Shown piece by piece: positions 51,840 through 60,688 of a DNA stretch of 64,000 nt; positions within the stretch are counted from its first letter, which is position 1, and every line of letters begins with the position of its first letter. A model generated the notes under the pieces. That model worked only from the letters and a program-made list of their open reading frames with translations. It was not told the origin of the DNA and searched no databases. The position numbers and the translations under genes were made by a program. The DNA lies in contig NZ_JACHGN010000008.1 in assembly GCF_014202315.1 (NCBI RefSeq), positions 229,342 to 293,341 of the forward strand, written 5' to 3'. Source of the DNA: Thermocatellispora tengchongensis. Lineage in GTDB: Bacteria; Actinomycetota; Actinomycetes; Streptosporangiales; Streptosporangiaceae.

Positions 51840-53189
51840 TCAGGCCGCGTGCCGGGTGTGCCTGCCCAGGCTCTCCAGGACGGCGGGCGGGTTGATGACG
51901 CCGTAGCCGTAGTCGTGGTCGAAGCCCAGGGTGCTGCGGTCCTCGGCGGTACGGTGCAGCAGGGTGCGGAGCTGGGCGGGCGAGATCTCGGTGGCGGGGT
52001 GGCGGGTGCGGATCGCGGCGACCGCGCCGGCGGCCACGGGGCACGCGGCGGAGGTGCCGGTGTCGGGGGTGCCGGGCCCGTTCGCCTCGGAGCCGGCGAA
52101 GTGGGTGTAGGCGCAGATGTCGGGCTTGCGGTCCGAGAGCCGGCCGGGGCCCTGGGAGGAGTAGCCGACGCGTTCCAGGCCGGTGTCGACGCCGCCGACC
52201 GACAGGACCCGCGGGTGGGAGTTGGCGCCGGTGATGGGGCGATCGGGGAAGCCGCACCTGCGGTCGGGGCACTCACGGCCGCAGTTGCCCGCGGAGAAGA
52301 CGATGTCGGCGCCCGCCTGGTCCAGGCTGGCGACGATCAGGTTGAACGGGTGGGCGAGATTGTCGGAGTAGTTACCGGGATGCCCGGGAGGGAAGTCCTG
52401 GCCGGGGGAGAACAGCCCCCAGCTGTTGCTGATCACCAGGGACCGGGAGCCGGCGGGCATGGCCTCCAGCACCGTGCGCAGGTGGGCGTAGGCGGCCACC
52501 GCGTCGGACAGCAGCCCGGCGACGTTGTGCGGCGACAGCAGGACGGGGATGTCGAGCAGGGTCGCGCGCGGCGCGGCGATCAGCGCGTCGAAGGCGCACA
52601 TGGTGCCGTGCGCGACGGGGTACTCGCCCGGAGTGCCGCCGACGCCCGGCGGGCTCCAGCTCCGCTCGGTGTCGATGATCACCTCGCGGCCCAGGTGGGC
52701 CTGGACGTGGGCGGCGTTGATCCCGCTGTCCACGATCGCCAGCGTGACACCGCTGCCGTCGTGTCCCTCCACCGTCATCTCGGGGGCGCCCAGCAGCCTG
52801 GCGACGTCCTGCCAATGCCCCACGGGGCCGTCGCCGCCGCAGGTCGGGGTGCTGTGGATGACCGGGTCGGCGAACACCCCGGCGACATCCCGCCGCGCCG
52901 AAGGCAGCAGCACCGACCTGGTGGACAGCTCGTCGTCGGCGATCTCGCCGCGCACCAGCACGGCGGCGTCCTGGGGGGCGTAGGAGAACTCCACCCGCTG
53001 GTTCAGCGACAGAGGGTCGCCGTACGCCGAGGCCGGCACCGGACGCGGCACCGCGACGGGGGCGAACGCCTGGTCCAGCACGACACCGGGCAGGCGGCCC
53101 GCGACGTCGGCGGCCGTGGCCCTGACGCCGGGCTCGATCACCGCGGCGACGACGTCGGGGGCGGGGCGGAGCTGGATCAGAACCCGCAT
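51840..53189 (-). CDS. Subtilisin-like serine peptidase, S8 family
   Basis: A 449-residue peptidase. The catalytic triad is Asp154 (LAIVDSGIN), His194 (VAHGTMCAF) and Ser380 (GTSAACP), with the oxyanion Asn in SAGNCG. The first 130 residues (VLIQLRPAPDVVAAVIEPG, VEFSYAPQDAAVLVRGEI) resemble a propeptide but no signal peptide is seen, so it may act inside the cell or leave by another route. Cys pairs near CPDRRC could form disulfides. The start is taken at ATG 53189 after GGTGAG; ATG 53201 is in frame. It is co-transcribed with a small downstream gene. Confidence 0.88.
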   Translation of the reverse strand: MRVLIQLRPAPDVVAAVIEPGVRATAADVAGRLPGVVLDQAFAPVAVPRPVPASAYGDPLSLNQRVEFSYAPQDAAVLVRGEIADDELSTRSVLLPSARRDVAGVFADPVIHSTPTCGGDGPVGHWQDVARLLGAPEMTVEGHDGSGVTLAIVDSGINAAHVQAHLGREVIIDTERSWSPPGVGGTPGEYPVAHGTMCAFDALIAAPRATLLDIPVLLSPHNVAGLLSDAVAAYAHLRTVLEAMPAGSRSLVISNSWGLFSPGQDFPPGHPGNYSDNLAHPFNLIVASLDQAGADIVFSAGNCGRECPDRRCGFPDRPITGANSHPRVLSVGGVDTGLERVGYSSQGPGRLSDRKPDICAYTHFAGSEANGPGTPDTGTSAACPVAAGAVAAIRTRHPATEISPAQLRTLLHRTAEDRSTLGFDHDYGYGVINPPAVLESLGRHTRHAA

Positions 53190-53523
53190 GATTCTCACCA
53201 TCGTCAATAGGAGGAATTCAGCTCCTCCAGATTCCCGCACGCGATCGGCGGCGTCCACCCGGCCAAAGGATGGCGTAACCCTTTTATGCTCGTATGGGGG
53301 CGCAGTGTCGCCGGCCTTTTCCATTCCGGTGCGACGACAAAAGGGATGCATGCGGAGCGACCGCGCGCCGGGAAAGGTCAATGTCACTGGCGCGTCACCC
53401 GCGCGGCCATTTACAGAACGTAATCATCTCTGGCACGTTCGGTAACTGCCTCCGGGGTGGCAGGGCCCGGCGGCCTCCGTCTGTCCGCACGGGCCACGCG
53501 CCCCCTTCCCCCGAGAGGGAACG
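53190..53523. other. Divergent promoter region between S8 peptidase and lectin genes
   Basis: About 330 bp without a gene. An inverted repeat, GGAGGA (53210-53215) and TCCTCC (53223-53228), lies close to the peptidase start. AT-richer patches around 53278-53295 and 53408-53430 may hold promoters. Nothing else was recognised. Confidence 0.45.
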
Positions 53524-54096
53524 ATGCCACACAGCCCCCAGCAGCGCGGGTTCGCCCTCGCCGTCACGGCCGCCGCCGCGATCGCCGTCGCCGGCGCGGC
53601 CGCTCCCGCCTCGGCCGCGACCCCCGCCTCCAGCGCCATCGTTTTGGGCGTCGTAGACGAAAGGCCGACGTACAAAATCGACAATGTCGTCACCGGCGGG
53701 CACCTGGTGCCGGAGGGATGGGGTTCCAATTCGAATGACATCCCCATATACGCGGTGGTCTCAGATCTGGGCAACGGCTGGAACTTCCGTGAACGGCGTG
53801 ACCTCGACGGGTGGGCGTACTATCAGATTCGCAACTCGACCACCAAGAAGTGCATCCGGCCCGCCCCGTTCGCGGTCGGAAACCGCACTCTCGTCATTCA
53901 GGAGACGTGCGACACCGCCGACTCCTACCAGTACTGGCGTGTGGAGCGGTCCATCTCCAGCCCTCAGCGGGTGCAGATCATCAACCGGGCCTCGGAGGAC
54001 GCATTCCAGCCCTGGACCCCGCTGAACGTGGACCAGTGGGTCTTCATGACCAACCCCGGCACCGACCTCACCCACTGGGTGCTCCGGCCCCAGTGA
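53524..54096 (+). CDS. Secreted ricin-type beta-trefoil lectin-like protein
   Basis: A 190-residue exported protein. A signal peptide (FALAVTAAAAIAVAGAAAPASA, key pattern) is followed by a domain with beta-trefoil features: YKIDNVVTGGHLVPEG, WAYYQIRNSTTKKCIR, VIQETCDTADSYQYWRVE and INRASEDAFQPW. Two cysteines fall where RICIN repeats carry them. GAGAGGGAACG precedes the ATG. It probably binds a carbohydrate outside the cell; no catalytic domain is attached. Confidence 0.78.
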   Translation: MPHSPQQRGFALAVTAAAAIAVAGAAAPASAATPASSAIVLGVVDERPTYKIDNVVTGGHLVPEGWGSNSNDIPIYAVVSDLGNGWNFRERRDLDGWAYYQIRNSTTKKCIRPAPFAVGNRTLVIQETCDTADSYQYWRVERSISSPQRVQIINRASEDAFQPWTPLNVDQWVFMTNPGTDLTHWVLRPQ

Positions 54097-54121
54097 CCCG
54101 TTCGGCGGTCCCACCTCCTCG

Positions 54122-54135
54122 CCCCCTCCAGGGGG
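54122..54135 (+). terminator. Candidate terminator hairpin after the lectin gene
   Basis: CCCCC-TCCA-GGGGG, 25 bp after the stop, followed by TGGGGC rather than a U-run. The remainder of the gap to 54366 shows no gene. Confidence 0.4.
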
Positions 54136-54366
54136 TGGGGCCGCTCTCTCCCGCGCGTCACCACGCTGCGAGACCGCGCCCGGGGCTCGGCGGCACCATT
54201 GCGTGAGCGGGTGTGGGCGGCCCGGCGGGGGCGTGCACCGACACCGCCAGGCCGGTCATCGACCGGAGCGATGCGCCCGAGCGGAGGCCCGGCCGACGGT
54301 TCCGGCGCCGCCGGACAGGCGTAGGTGTGGCGCAGCCGTGGAGGCCCTGGATGAGGCAAGCAGCGA

Positions 54367-55140
54367 TCAGAGGAAAACGCGAGCGATCTCAAGCCACTTC
54401 TGCGCGTCCTCGCCGACTGCCGTGAGGTCGGTCTGGGCGCGGGACCTGCGTTGGGTGACTCGAAGGCAGAAGTCGAGAGCACTGCCCTGGACCCGTTGCT
54501 CGGCGTCTTCTGGGCCCCATGCCCAGGTCTGGCCGTCGGGACCGGTCAGCTCGACCCGGAACGGCTCTGCCGGAGGAGGCAATTGGGCGGCATAGAACGA
54601 CAGCTCTCGCCCCACCACTCCCAACGCGGCCACATGCCGGAGCCGGCTCGTCGGACGACGGGAGACACCCAGCGTGTCGAATACGTCCTGCCCGTGAGCC
54701 CACGTTTCCATCAGCCGAAGCGGCACCATGAGCGCTGCGCTCAACTGCGAGCCGTACCACGGAAACCCATGGTCCGGCGGAAGGTCACGTAGCTCCGCCG
54801 CCACCTCGGTTCGGCCGGCGCGCCATTGTTCCAGCAGTACCGATCGCGGTTTGGCCGCTCCCGCGGCGGCGTCGAGATCGGCGTATTGGCTGCCTGCGGC
54901 TTCCGCCTGCTTCAGCACGGCGTCGAACGCCTCCGGGGTCCGTATGGCGATGAGAACGTTCGCATCGGCTGCGGCAAGATGAGCGATCTGGTGGGCGATC
55001 GTCCATCCCACCGCCGGCGTAGGCTTCGACCAGTCGGTCTCCGCTGACACCAGCGCGTCAAGCTCATCCCCCTCGGCCACCAGGTCGGGCAGAGCACGGT
55101 CGAGCTCTACACCGGACATGTCAAGGCCGTAGTTCAACAT
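54367..55140 (-). CDS. DinB/MDMPI-fold protein, TIGR03084 type
   Basis: A 257-residue four-helix-bundle protein of the maleylpyruvate isomerase/DinB-like superfamily common in actinobacteria. Metal-ligand style motifs are WTIAHQIAHLAAADANVL and LRLMETWAHGQDVFD, where three His would bind one metal. Family members often use mycothiol, though this branch is uncharacterised. ATG 55140 is preferred because GGGGGTGA lies just before it; GTG 55155 is in frame upstream. Confidence 0.8.
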   Translation of the reverse strand: MLNYGLDMSGVELDRALPDLVAEGDELDALVSAETDWSKPTPAVGWTIAHQIAHLAAADANVLIAIRTPEAFDAVLKQAEAAGSQYADLDAAAGAAKPRSVLLEQWRAGRTEVAAELRDLPPDHGFPWYGSQLSAALMVPLRLMETWAHGQDVFDTLGVSRRPTSRLRHVAALGVVGRELSFYAAQLPPPAEPFRVELTGPDGQTWAWGPEDAEQRVQGSALDFCLRVTQRRSRAQTDLTAVGEDAQKWLEIARVFL

Positions 55141-55155
55141 CGGTGTCACCCCCAC

Positions 55156-55990
55156 GCATTGACGGGCATCGACGGCAACGGGCTTGTCCCGCGTTCGGAC
55201 GGGCGAAGATGATCTAGGTGGTCAGGCTACCGAGGTTGATTTCGGCAAGCCGAACTCGTTCTGGTTCACGTGTCGCCGACACCGTCCCTGACAGGCCGGG
55301 AACCGTGGGCAGCCGGACGCCAAGCGCCAGGTCAGCCAGCCGATGACCGCCACCCCGATCGTCTCGGCGCCGTCTCATGTACATGCAGGCATCGCGCGCG
55401 CAGGACGACGGCCCGCCTGGCACGTCCACCCATGGGCGATCCTTGTCCACACGGGGTTCCGGGAGCATGCCGAGAACGCATGGGCGCTGTCTGGACCTAG
55501 GGGAGGGCGCCATCGGGCCGGCTGCACCAGCCCTGGGCAGCCCAGGTCTCATCCCCGCAGCCGTCGGCGACCGCGCTGCGGATCGCCCAGGGCGCACCCG
55601 CGGCGAGCGAGAGCAGGTCCGGGAAGAGCCGAGGCTCGCCCGCGAGTAGGCCGCCACCCTGCCCGCCCAACTGGCCACCGCCACCACCGCCACGGCCACC
55701 ACCGTCACGGCCACCGCCACCACCGCCACGGCCACCACCGCCACCGTCACGGCCACCGCCGCCCGCCACCGCCGCCGCCACCGTGGAGCGCGCCGCGGCT
55801 GCCGCGGAGCGCGCCACGCCCTCAGGCCCATGCCGACCTGGAGGCGGTCCGGCGCGAGCACGCGCCCGGCGGCCGGTGGCCCCAGGAGCGCCCCCCATGC
55901 CGTCGCGCGACACCGCGCATCAGCGCACCGCGCGGAAAGCGACGGGAGGGCTCTTGACGAATGCGGCGGGCGTCGCCGGCCCTCCATGCG
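55156..55990. other. Long gene-poor stretch before the FAD monooxygenase
   Basis: About 835 bp with no convincing gene. Frames crossing it are low-complexity (His/Arg/Gly or Ala/Val) because of the GCCACC-type repeat at 55670-55790. The part from 55800 to 55930 has somewhat coding-like codon use (plus strand, HADLEAVRREHAPGGRW) but no start or recognisable domain; it may be a gene remnant. Confidence 0.4.
55670..55790. repeat. GCCACC-type minisatellite
   Basis: About 120 bp composed of 3-, 6- and 9-bp permutations of CCACCGCCACGG and CCACCGTCACGG. Purines and pyrimidines are strongly split between strands. It lies inside the gene-poor stretch. Confidence 0.8.
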
Positions 55991-55991
55991 C

Positions 55992-56021
55992 TATAAATGT
56001 AGCGATACAGATGTAGCGAAT
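55992..56021 (+). promoter_or_regulatory. Promoter -10 and TetR-type operator of the FAD monooxygenase/TetR operon
   Basis: TATAAAT (55992-55998) is a good -10. Two copies of ATGTAGCGA follow at 55997 and 56011, 14 bp apart, and TGTAGCGATACA is a dyad with TGTA/TACA arms. The site ends 11 bp before the ATG. The TetR protein encoded downstream is the likely ligand-responsive binder. Confidence 0.6.
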
Positions 56022-56032
56022 GGGAGAGTGAC

Positions 56033-57463
56033 ATGTACGACGTGGTCATCGTGGGAGCCGGTCCCACCGGGCTGATGGCCGCCTGCGAGCTGGCGCTGGC
56101 GGGCGTTCCATGCACGATCGTGGACAAGCGCGGCGGCGAGTCCAACGTCACGCGGGCTTTCGGTCTGCACGCCCGGGCCCTGGAGCTCCTCGACGCCCGA
56201 GGCATGGGCGATGAACTGGTCGCGCGGGGCAACCCGCTCAGGATGGTGCATCCCGCCTACGCCTCACGGGTCGATTTCGGGCGGCTCGACACGCGGTACC
56301 CGATGCTGCTGCTCGTGCCCCAGAACGGCACCGAGAAGCTCCTTCAGCAGCGCGCCGCCGACCTCGGAGTACAGATCCGCCGCAACGCCGATGTGGTCGG
56401 CCTGACCCAGGACGCCGAGTCCGTACGGCTGAGGCTTGAGGACGGAGGCGAGCTGGAGGCCAGGTATGTCATCGGTGCCGACGGCGCCCACAGCACCGTC
56501 CGCGACCTGGTCGACGTGGGCTTCGCCGGCGCGGCCTACAGCCTGCCCATGCTGCTGGCCGATGTCCGCATTCCCACCTCCGAGCCGCCGCCCATCACCC
56601 AGGTCGGCACGCAGGGCGTGGTGGTGACCCTCCCGTTCGGCGACGGCTGGTTCCGGGTCGGCGCATGGCTGCGCGAAGAGCAGCAGAACGCGGACTTCGC
56701 CCAGATCCGCGAGGCCTTCCGCCAGATCGCCGGGACCGACTATGACATGAGCGAGCCGCGCTGGTTCTCCCGCTTCACCGCCGAACGCCGCCAGGCCCGC
56801 AGTTACCGATCGGGGCGGGTCTTCCTGGCCGGGGACGCCGCCCATGTGAACTCGCCCATCGGCGGCCAGGGCATGAACACCGGCATCCAGGACGCCATCA
56901 ACCTGGGCTGGAAACTCGTCGCGACTGTGCAGGGCTGGGCGCCGCCCTGGCTGCTCGACACCTACCACGCCGAGCGGCACCCTGTCGGCTCCGCCGTCCT
57001 GGCCATGACCGACCACCTCACCAGGCTGGTGCTCAGCGGTTCACGGGTGCGCCTGGAGATCAACCGGCGCATCATGGCGACCCTGCTCCACACCGCTCCC
57101 GGCCGCCGCCGTATCCTCGGCAGGCTGCCCGGGCTGGAGTTCGCCTACCCGCCCGTCGGGCCGGACGCCCACCCGCCGGCCGGGCGCCGCGCCGCCGACG
57201 CCCCGACGGACGCGGGCCGTCTGTACGAGGTACTGCGCGCAGGCACCTTCGTCCTGCTCTCCGGCAAGGGCGTGCCGACCCCCTGGCGTAATCGCGTTCG
57301 GCACGCCAGGCCCCTTGGCAGCACCAGGCCCGAGGCGACACTGATCCGCCCGGACGGCTACGTGGCCTGGGCCGGGGACCACACCGGTATCGAAGCGGCT
57401 CTGGTGAAATGGTGTGGCCCGGCCGACCACACCGACAGGGAAGGAAATCGTGCCACCGCCTAA
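56033..57463 (+). CDS. FAD-dependent aromatic monooxygenase (PHBH/PheA-type)
   Basis: A 476-residue flavoprotein hydroxylase. The ADP-binding VVIVGAGPTGLMAACELALAG, the central YVIGADGAHSTVRDL (DG motif) and FLAGDAAHVNSPIGGQGMNTGIQDA (GD motif, key pattern) are all intact. The C-terminal thioredoxin-like part is present (VLLSGKGVPTPW to TLIRPDGYVAWAG). Such enzymes hydroxylate phenolic or polyketide substrates, or inactivate antibiotics. GGGAGAG precedes the ATG. It is co-transcribed with a TetR regulator that overlaps its 3' end by 14 bases. Confidence 0.92.
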   Translation: MYDVVIVGAGPTGLMAACELALAGVPCTIVDKRGGESNVTRAFGLHARALELLDARGMGDELVARGNPLRMVHPAYASRVDFGRLDTRYPMLLLVPQNGTEKLLQQRAADLGVQIRRNADVVGLTQDAESVRLRLEDGGELEARYVIGADGAHSTVRDLVDVGFAGAAYSLPMLLADVRIPTSEPPPITQVGTQGVVVTLPFGDGWFRVGAWLREEQQNADFAQIREAFRQIAGTDYDMSEPRWFSRFTAERRQARSYRSGRVFLAGDAAHVNSPIGGQGMNTGIQDAINLGWKLVATVQGWAPPWLLDTYHAERHPVGSAVLAMTDHLTRLVLSGSRVRLEINRRIMATLLHTAPGRRRILGRLPGLEFAYPPVGPDAHPPAGRRAADAPTDAGRLYEVLRAGTFVLLSGKGVPTPWRNRVRHARPLGSTRPEATLIRPDGYVAWAGDHTGIEAALVKWCGPADHTDREGNRATA

Positions 57464-58076
57464 CCCACAACGCCGCGACCACCTGGCGGACGCGGCCATC
57501 ACGGTGCTGGCCGAGCAGGGGTCACGCGGGCTGACCCACAGAGCCGTCGATGCCGCCGCCGCCGTACCGGCCGGCACCACCTCGCGCTACTTCCGCACCC
57601 GCGACGCGCTGCTCAACGGGGTCATCGAGCGGATCACCCACCGGCTCCGCGAACGCGTGGACGCCTACACCATCCGGTCGATCTCGCCCGCCGATCTGGA
57701 GGAAGCGCTGGTCGCCGTCCTGACCACGATGCTGACCGACGACCAGCACGATCCGCTGGCCCTGTTCGAGCTGCACCTGGAGAGCACCAGAAACCCCCGT
57801 CTGCGGCACACGCTGACCGAGGCCCTGCACGGCCGAAGCGATCTCATCATCCGCCAGTGCCGCGCCGCCGGAATCGACATAAGTCAGGACGACGCCATGC
57901 TCCTGGAGATGAGCGTGCTGGGCATCCTCTTCACCGCTCTCACCACCGGCGTGCCCGAGTCTCCGAGCGAGCCGATCCGCACCGCCGTACGGGCTCTCCT
58001 GGCCCACCACCAATCGGGTGCCCGCCGCCACGACGCCCGCGCCACCCGAACACAAGCCCGTACGACGACCGGCTAG
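57450..58076 (+). CDS. TetR-family regulator of the FAD monooxygenase operon
   Basis: A 208-residue regulator. The HTH is DAAITVLAEQGSRGLTHRAVD and AAAVPAGTTSRYFRTRDALL in two parts; the helical ligand domain follows. The GTG at 57450 lies inside the end of the monooxygenase gene, after AAGGAA. Its stop TAG shares bases with the stop of the convergent membrane-protein gene (CTAG). It probably represses its own operon from the ATGTAGCGA sites and responds to a substrate of the oxygenase. Confidence 0.9.
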   Translation: MPPPNPQRRDHLADAAITVLAEQGSRGLTHRAVDAAAAVPAGTTSRYFRTRDALLNGVIERITHRLRERVDAYTIRSISPADLEEALVAVLTTMLTDDQHDPLALFELHLESTRNPRLRHTLTEALHGRSDLIIRQCRAAGIDISQDDAMLLEMSVLGILFTALTTGVPESPSEPIRTAVRALLAHHQSGARRHDARATRTQARTTTG

Positions 58077-58678
58077 ACGCGCGCATCGGCCGTGACCGGT
58101 GTGCGGAACCCGCGTGCGATCAGCCAGCCGCCGAGGAAGAACTCGTTGAGCCCCAGCGGCAGACCGTAGACGAGCATGTCCAGGTCGCCGCCGAACAGAT
58201 CGAACAGCGATCCCGCGAGCAGGATCGCGACGCCGGCCAGGCCCCAGATCGTGATGAACCGGGGGACCAGCCGTAGCCGGTGCAGGAGGGCGTACCAGAC
58301 GACCGCGCCGGCGGTGAACACGTAGATGTACACCAGTTGGGCCTGGTAGCGCTGTTCCAGCAGCAGTTCACGGTGGGCGTCGCCCAGGTTGAGCGCCGTC
58401 AGCGTGCTCACCACGATCATCGCGTTGACGGCCGCCTCGGTGATCCGGACGCCGAGGTAGCCTGCGGACAGGCCGGGACTGAGGTCGCGGAACACGGCGT
58501 AGGTCGCCACCCCGACGCCGATGACCGCCGCGCCGCAGACCAACTCCAACAGTTCCCCGACCAGGATGACGGTACGGTCCGTCGAGGATTCGGCCAGCTC
58601 GCTCCCGATCCCGTTGCTGAGCAAGGCCAGCAGGAACAGTGCGCCGATGAACCGCGCGGCTCGATGATTGGTTTCCAT
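58073..58678 (-). CDS. DUF4386-like membrane protein
   Basis: A 201-residue integral membrane protein with about six hydrophobic segments, starting RAARFIGALFLLALLSNGIGSELAES and including the family-like VYIYVFTAGAVVWYALLHRLRLVPR (key patterns). It matches the DUF4386 group of unknown function. The ATG at 58678 has no strong ribosome site. It is divergent from a histidine kinase gene across 111 bp that hold two dyads, so the two-component system may control it. Confidence 0.8.
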   Translation of the reverse strand: METNHRAARFIGALFLLALLSNGIGSELAESSTDRTVILVGELLELVCGAAVIGVGVATYAVFRDLSPGLSAGYLGVRITEAAVNAMIVVSTLTALNLGDAHRELLLEQRYQAQLVYIYVFTAGAVVWYALLHRLRLVPRFITIWGLAGVAILLAGSLFDLFGGDLDMLVYGLPLGLNEFFLGGWLIARGFRTPVTADARV

Positions 58679-58711
58679 GGGCAGAGCGTGGCGGTTGTAT
58701 CCGGGGGGACG

Positions 58712-58752
58712 CTTCGGTCCGAAGTCGACACCATCGCACCGACTTTGGTCGG
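58712..58752. promoter_or_regulatory. Two dyads between DUF4386 and the histidine kinase
   Basis: CTTCGGTCCGAAG (58712-58724) is a palindrome around one base. CCGACTTTGGTCGG (58739-58752) has perfect 5-bp arms. GTCCGAAGTCG and CGACTTTGGTC also form a larger inverted repeat (9 of 11). A NarL-type regulator could bind here. Confidence 0.5.
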
Positions 58753-58789
58753 ATACCGGTGCGGACCGGGCCTCCCTATCATTTTCGGC

Positions 58790-59953
58790 ATGACTGCCGA
58801 GGTCCTTCCCCTCCAGCGCGGCCTGGTGCCCGCCTGGCTGGTCGACCTCGTGCTGGTGTTGCTCGGCGCCGCGTTCACCGCCGCTGCCGTGTTCGACGGG
58901 ATCGAGCGGCACCTCGCCCCGGTACCTCTCGCCATCGACGCCGTCCTCGGCGTGCTCAGTTGCGCCGGCATCCTGCTGCGCCGACGCCGGCCCGTCGGTT
59001 TCGCCGTGATCGTGAGCGTTTTCAGCGTGTACGCCCTGAGCGCCTCCCTCGTGTCGTTCATCGCGCTGTTCACGGTGGCCGCCCACCGGCGTTTCGCCGT
59101 CGTCGCCCCTGTGGTGGCCGGCTACGCGCTGCTCTCGCCGCTCACCGCCGTGGTCAGGCCGGATCTGGCGGCGGCCCACGACGCCGATGTGGTGCTCGGG
59201 ATCATCTGCGTGACCGCCGTTCCGGCATGGGGCATGTACGTACGGGCCCGCCACCAGCTCCTGGCCTCGCTCCGCGAGCGGGCCCACCGCGCGGAGGCCG
59301 AGCAGGAGCTTCGCATCGCGCAGGCCCGCCACCTGGAGCGCACCAGGATCGCCCGGGAGATGCACGACGTGCTGGCGCACCGCATATCGCTGCTCAGCCT
59401 GCACGCCGGGGCGCTGGAGCTGCGGCCGAACGCGTCACCGGAGACCATCGCCGGCGCGGCCGCCGTGATCCGGGAATGCGGGCACCAGGTGCTGGAGGAC
59501 CTGCGGGAGGTGATCGGCGTCCTGCGGGCGGACCGGCCCGACCGGCTCCCGGAACGCCCGCAGCCGGGCCTGGGCGACCTGCGCACGCTGGTCGAGGAGT
59601 CCCGCCGCGCCGGCTGCCAGGTGACGCTTGACTGCGGTGTCGCCGACCCGGCCGCACTGCCGGCCACGATCGGGCGCGGGGCGTACCGAATCGTGCAGGA
59701 AGGGCTCACCAACGCGCGCAAACACGCACCCGGGCAGCCGGTCACCGTGACCGTGCGTGGCGCGGCCGGTGAGGGCCTGACCGTCGAACTGCGCAATCCG
59801 GTAGCGGCCGATGGCGTCCCGCCCGCCATCCCGGGCGGTGGCACCGGCCTGATCGGACTCGCCGAACGGGCGGCCATCGCCGGCGGGCACCTCGAACACG
59901 GCCGTACCGCCGGCGGGTTCCGGCTGCGCGCCTGGCTGCCGTGGCCGTCATGA
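58790..59953 (+). CDS. Sensor histidine kinase, NarL/DesK-type
   Basis: A 387-residue kinase with about four to five membrane spans in the first 150 residues, a coiled linker, and a HisKA_3 dimerisation domain with His192 in REMHDVLAHRISLL. The ATPase domain has the N-box RIVQEGLTNARKHAPG and the glycine motif GGTGLIGLAERA. The ATG at 58790 begins the membrane part. It overlaps the response-regulator start by ATGA, so the pair is made in step. The signal is unknown. Confidence 0.91.
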   Translation: MTAEVLPLQRGLVPAWLVDLVLVLLGAAFTAAAVFDGIERHLAPVPLAIDAVLGVLSCAGILLRRRRPVGFAVIVSVFSVYALSASLVSFIALFTVAAHRRFAVVAPVVAGYALLSPLTAVVRPDLAAAHDADVVLGIICVTAVPAWGMYVRARHQLLASLRERAHRAEAEQELRIAQARHLERTRIAREMHDVLAHRISLLSLHAGALELRPNASPETIAGAAAVIRECGHQVLEDLREVIGVLRADRPDRLPERPQPGLGDLRTLVEESRRAGCQVTLDCGVADPAALPATIGRGAYRIVQEGLTNARKHAPGQPVTVTVRGAAGEGLTVELRNPVAADGVPPAIPGGGTGLIGLAERAAIAGGHLEHGRTAGGFRLRAWLPWPS

Positions 59954-60636
59954 CCGGTGGTGACGCCTTGGACAAGACCGCTGGCGTGCGGGTCCTGCTG
60001 GTCGACGACGACCCGCTGGTCCGGGCCGGACTCCGGATCATCCTCGACGATCCGCCGGCGCTACAGGTGGTCGGCGAGGCGGCCGACGGCTCGCAGGTGC
60101 CGGCGGCGGTCGAGACCCACGCGCCGCACGTGGTGCTGATGGACATCCGGATGCCCGGACTCGATGGGCTGAGCGCGGCCGAACTGCTCCGCCGCCACCC
60201 GGCCGCACCCGAGATCATCCTGCTGACCGCGTTCCACGCCGATGAGTACGTGCTGCGCGCCCTCCGCGCCGGGGCCAGCGGCTTCCTGCTCAAGGACACG
60301 CCACCGGCCGAGATCCTGCGCGCGGTCACCCGGGTGGCGGCCGGCGAGCCGTTCCTCTCACCGGCGGTGCTGCGCCAGGTCATCACCCACGTCGGCGACA
60401 CTGGTGCCGGCGGGCGCCGGCAGTACGCCCGCAGCCTGCTGAGCAGGCTCACCGAACGGGAACAGGCGGTGGCGGTCGCGCTCGGTCAGGGCAAGTCCAA
60501 CGCCGAGATCGGCGAGGAGCTGTTCCTGAGCGTGGCGACCGTGAAAGCGCACGTGTCCAACATGCTGACCAAGCTGGACCTCAACAACCGGACCCAGATC
60601 GCGCTGCTCGCCCACGACGCCGAACTGACCGGCTGA
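59950..60636 (+). CDS. NarL/LuxR-type response regulator
   Basis: A 228-residue regulator: receiver domain (VRVLLVDDDPLVRAGLR, phospho-acceptor Asp65 in VVLMDIRMPG, Lys in FLLKDTPP) and a LuxR-type HTH (LTEREQAVAVALGQGKSNAEIG, then VKAHVSNMLTKL). The ATG at 59950 overlaps the kinase stop. It is the partner of the preceding kinase. Confidence 0.93.
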   Translation: MTGGDALDKTAGVRVLLVDDDPLVRAGLRIILDDPPALQVVGEAADGSQVPAAVETHAPHVVLMDIRMPGLDGLSAAELLRRHPAAPEIILLTAFHADEYVLRALRAGASGFLLKDTPPAEILRAVTRVAAGEPFLSPAVLRQVITHVGDTGAGGRRQYARSLLSRLTEREQAVAVALGQGKSNAEIGEELFLSVATVKAHVSNMLTKLDLNNRTQIALLAHDAELTG

Positions 60637-60688
60637 TGACGGCCGGCACTGTGGCAGGCCGCCGGCATCCGGGCCGCGCGGGAACGTG

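Noticed and set aside
55214-55987. A 257-codon minus-strand frame with a Val/Ala-rich segment resembling a membrane span
   Set aside because: The Val/Ala segment is the minisatellite translated; the flanks have no family features and no good start site.
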